This document shows positions 14,002 through 14,343 of a DNA stretch of 14,343 bases, one piece after another. The DNA is taken from assembly GCA_020853155.1 (NCBI GenBank), contig JADYZL010000575.1:1-14343 (forward strand), in the 5' to 3' direction. Source of the DNA: Bryobacterales bacterium (GTDB lineage Bacteria; Acidobacteriota; Terriglobia; Bryobacterales; Bryobacteraceae). Both the position numbers and the translations under genes were made by a program. Under the pieces are notes generated by a model that was given only the letters and a program-made list of their open reading frames with translations, ran no database searches and was not told the origin of the DNA. How positions within the stretch are numbered: position 1 is the first letter of the stretch; the number at the start of each line of letters is the position of its first letter.

Positions 14002-14007
14002 ACTATA
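14002..14007 (-). promoter_or_regulatory. Candidate -10 box (TATAGT) placed for a leaderless aminotransferase mRNA
   Basis: TATAGT on the minus strand ends 7 nt before the ATG at 13994, so transcription would begin at about the start codon. No Shine-Dalgarno sequence is present. No clear -35 box is visible 16-18 bp further upstream. Confidence 0.35.
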
Positions 14008-14127
14008 CGTTAAGTAAGTGCAGGGTGTCCTTTGCGCGTCTGTGATCCGGCCGCGCCGAATGAAGGCTGTTCGGCGGCCCGGAAAGGCTGTAGCATTGAG
14101 ATATCCGGATCCCGGATGGAGGCGCCA

Positions 14128-14343
14128 ATGCCGCATCGAATGAGTCCTCGCTTCGTCGCGTTCTTTCTACTCGCCGCACTCTCCCTTCCGGTGGGTGTCC
14201 GAGCCGAGGATAAGAAGCACGATCCCGACGAGATCGGGAACCGTGACGTCGACGGAAAAGTCAACTTTTACTCCCTTGAGAAAGAGATCGCGCTCGGCAA
14301 GCAACTCGCGATGGAAGTGGAGCGCCAAGCCAAGCTGGTGGAC
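14128..14343 (+). CDS. Exported M48-type metalloprotease, N-terminal fragment
   Basis: The first 72 residues are visible; the gene runs off the window end. The ATG at 14128 has GGAGG 5 nt upstream (14118-14122). The product opens with a cleavable Sec signal peptide (basic MPHRMSPR, hydrophobic FVAFFLLAALSLPVG, VRA cleavage site around residue 26). The mature part contains VNFYSLEKEIALGKQLAMEVERQ, a block I recall from the N-terminal region of exported M48-family peptidases in Acidobacteriota (BepA/YfgC-like, TPR-bearing or not), often in the form of a FYS-EKE-ALG motif. The HExxH zinc site would lie beyond the window, so the family assignment rests on this segment alone. Such proteins usually act in the periplasm on outer-membrane protein quality control. 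Confidence 0.65.
   Translation, partial: MPHRMSPRFVAFFLLAALSLPVGVRAEDKKHDPDEIGNRDVDGKVNFYSLEKEIALGKQLAMEVERQAKLVD

Noticed and set aside
12750..14045. A 431-codon plus-strand open frame opposite the aminotransferase
   Set aside because: Antisense shadow; the minus-strand frame has the full set of PLP-enzyme motifs.
14010..14264. An 84-codon minus-strand open frame at the right end
   Set aside because: Overlaps the signal peptide and start of the M48-type gene, which has a strong Shine-Dalgarno site and a coherent product.

Overview
The window is about 14.3 kb of GC-rich, densely coding chromosomal DNA. It is most likely from an Acidobacteriota genome, probably a Solibacter/Bryobacter-type member. 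That placement rests on gene content recalled from the phylum, not on a search: a Tat-exported Gfo/Idh/MocA oxidoreductase, a 184-aa protein with YWHAILHRQEPD and NAKYWFRQVGRHP blocks, a 165-aa protein opening with KKIIVRRFDRESIPGFVN, and the start of an exported M48-type protease. I see no transposase, integron, phage gene, CRISPR array, rRNA or tRNA. The region reads as ordinary core and lineage-specific chromosome.

Layout. Left block (+): the C-terminal end of an SGNH/GDSL esterase (to 146), a secreted Gfo/Idh/MocA oxidoreductase (299-1636) closed by a strong intrinsic terminator, and an MFS sugar permease of the FHS type (1755-3044). Next, on the minus strand, comes an MsbA-like ABC exporter (3049-4923). 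It is convergent with the permease and divergent from a small CoA-binding protein (5014-5505, +). A 349-bp non-coding stretch with several short perfect inverted repeats follows. A minus-strand pair then encodes the 184-aa conserved protein (7118-7672) and a HlyD/RND-type periplasmic adaptor (5855-7069), with no partner permease in view.

Middle block (+): a 120-aa hypothetical protein (7934-8296) and a 2H phosphoesterase / 2'-5' RNA ligase-like protein (8360-8932). These converge on the 165-aa minus-strand protein (8993-9490), which shares a 53-bp divergent promoter region with a XerC/D tyrosine recombinase (9544-10455). A class II CCA tRNA nucleotidyltransferase / poly(A) polymerase-like protein follows (10535-11881).

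Right block (-): a class V PLP aminotransferase (12840-13994) followed by two small four-helix SMR/EamA-type membrane proteins that overlap by 4 bp (12231-12749 and 11878-12234). They look like two halves of a heterodimeric transporter, possibly of the ArnE/ArnF sort. The window ends inside an exported M48-type protease on the + strand (14128 onward).

Nothing here is clearly a new multi-gene system. The most notable points are these: an Asn in place of the first catalytic Asp of the CCA-enzyme DxD motif; two genes whose start codons sit about 7 nt after a -10-like box and lack a Shine-Dalgarno sequence, as leaderless genes do; the aminotransferase plus SMR-pair operon; an apparently orphan efflux adaptor paired with a lineage-specific protein; and the hairpin-rich 5506-5854 gap.
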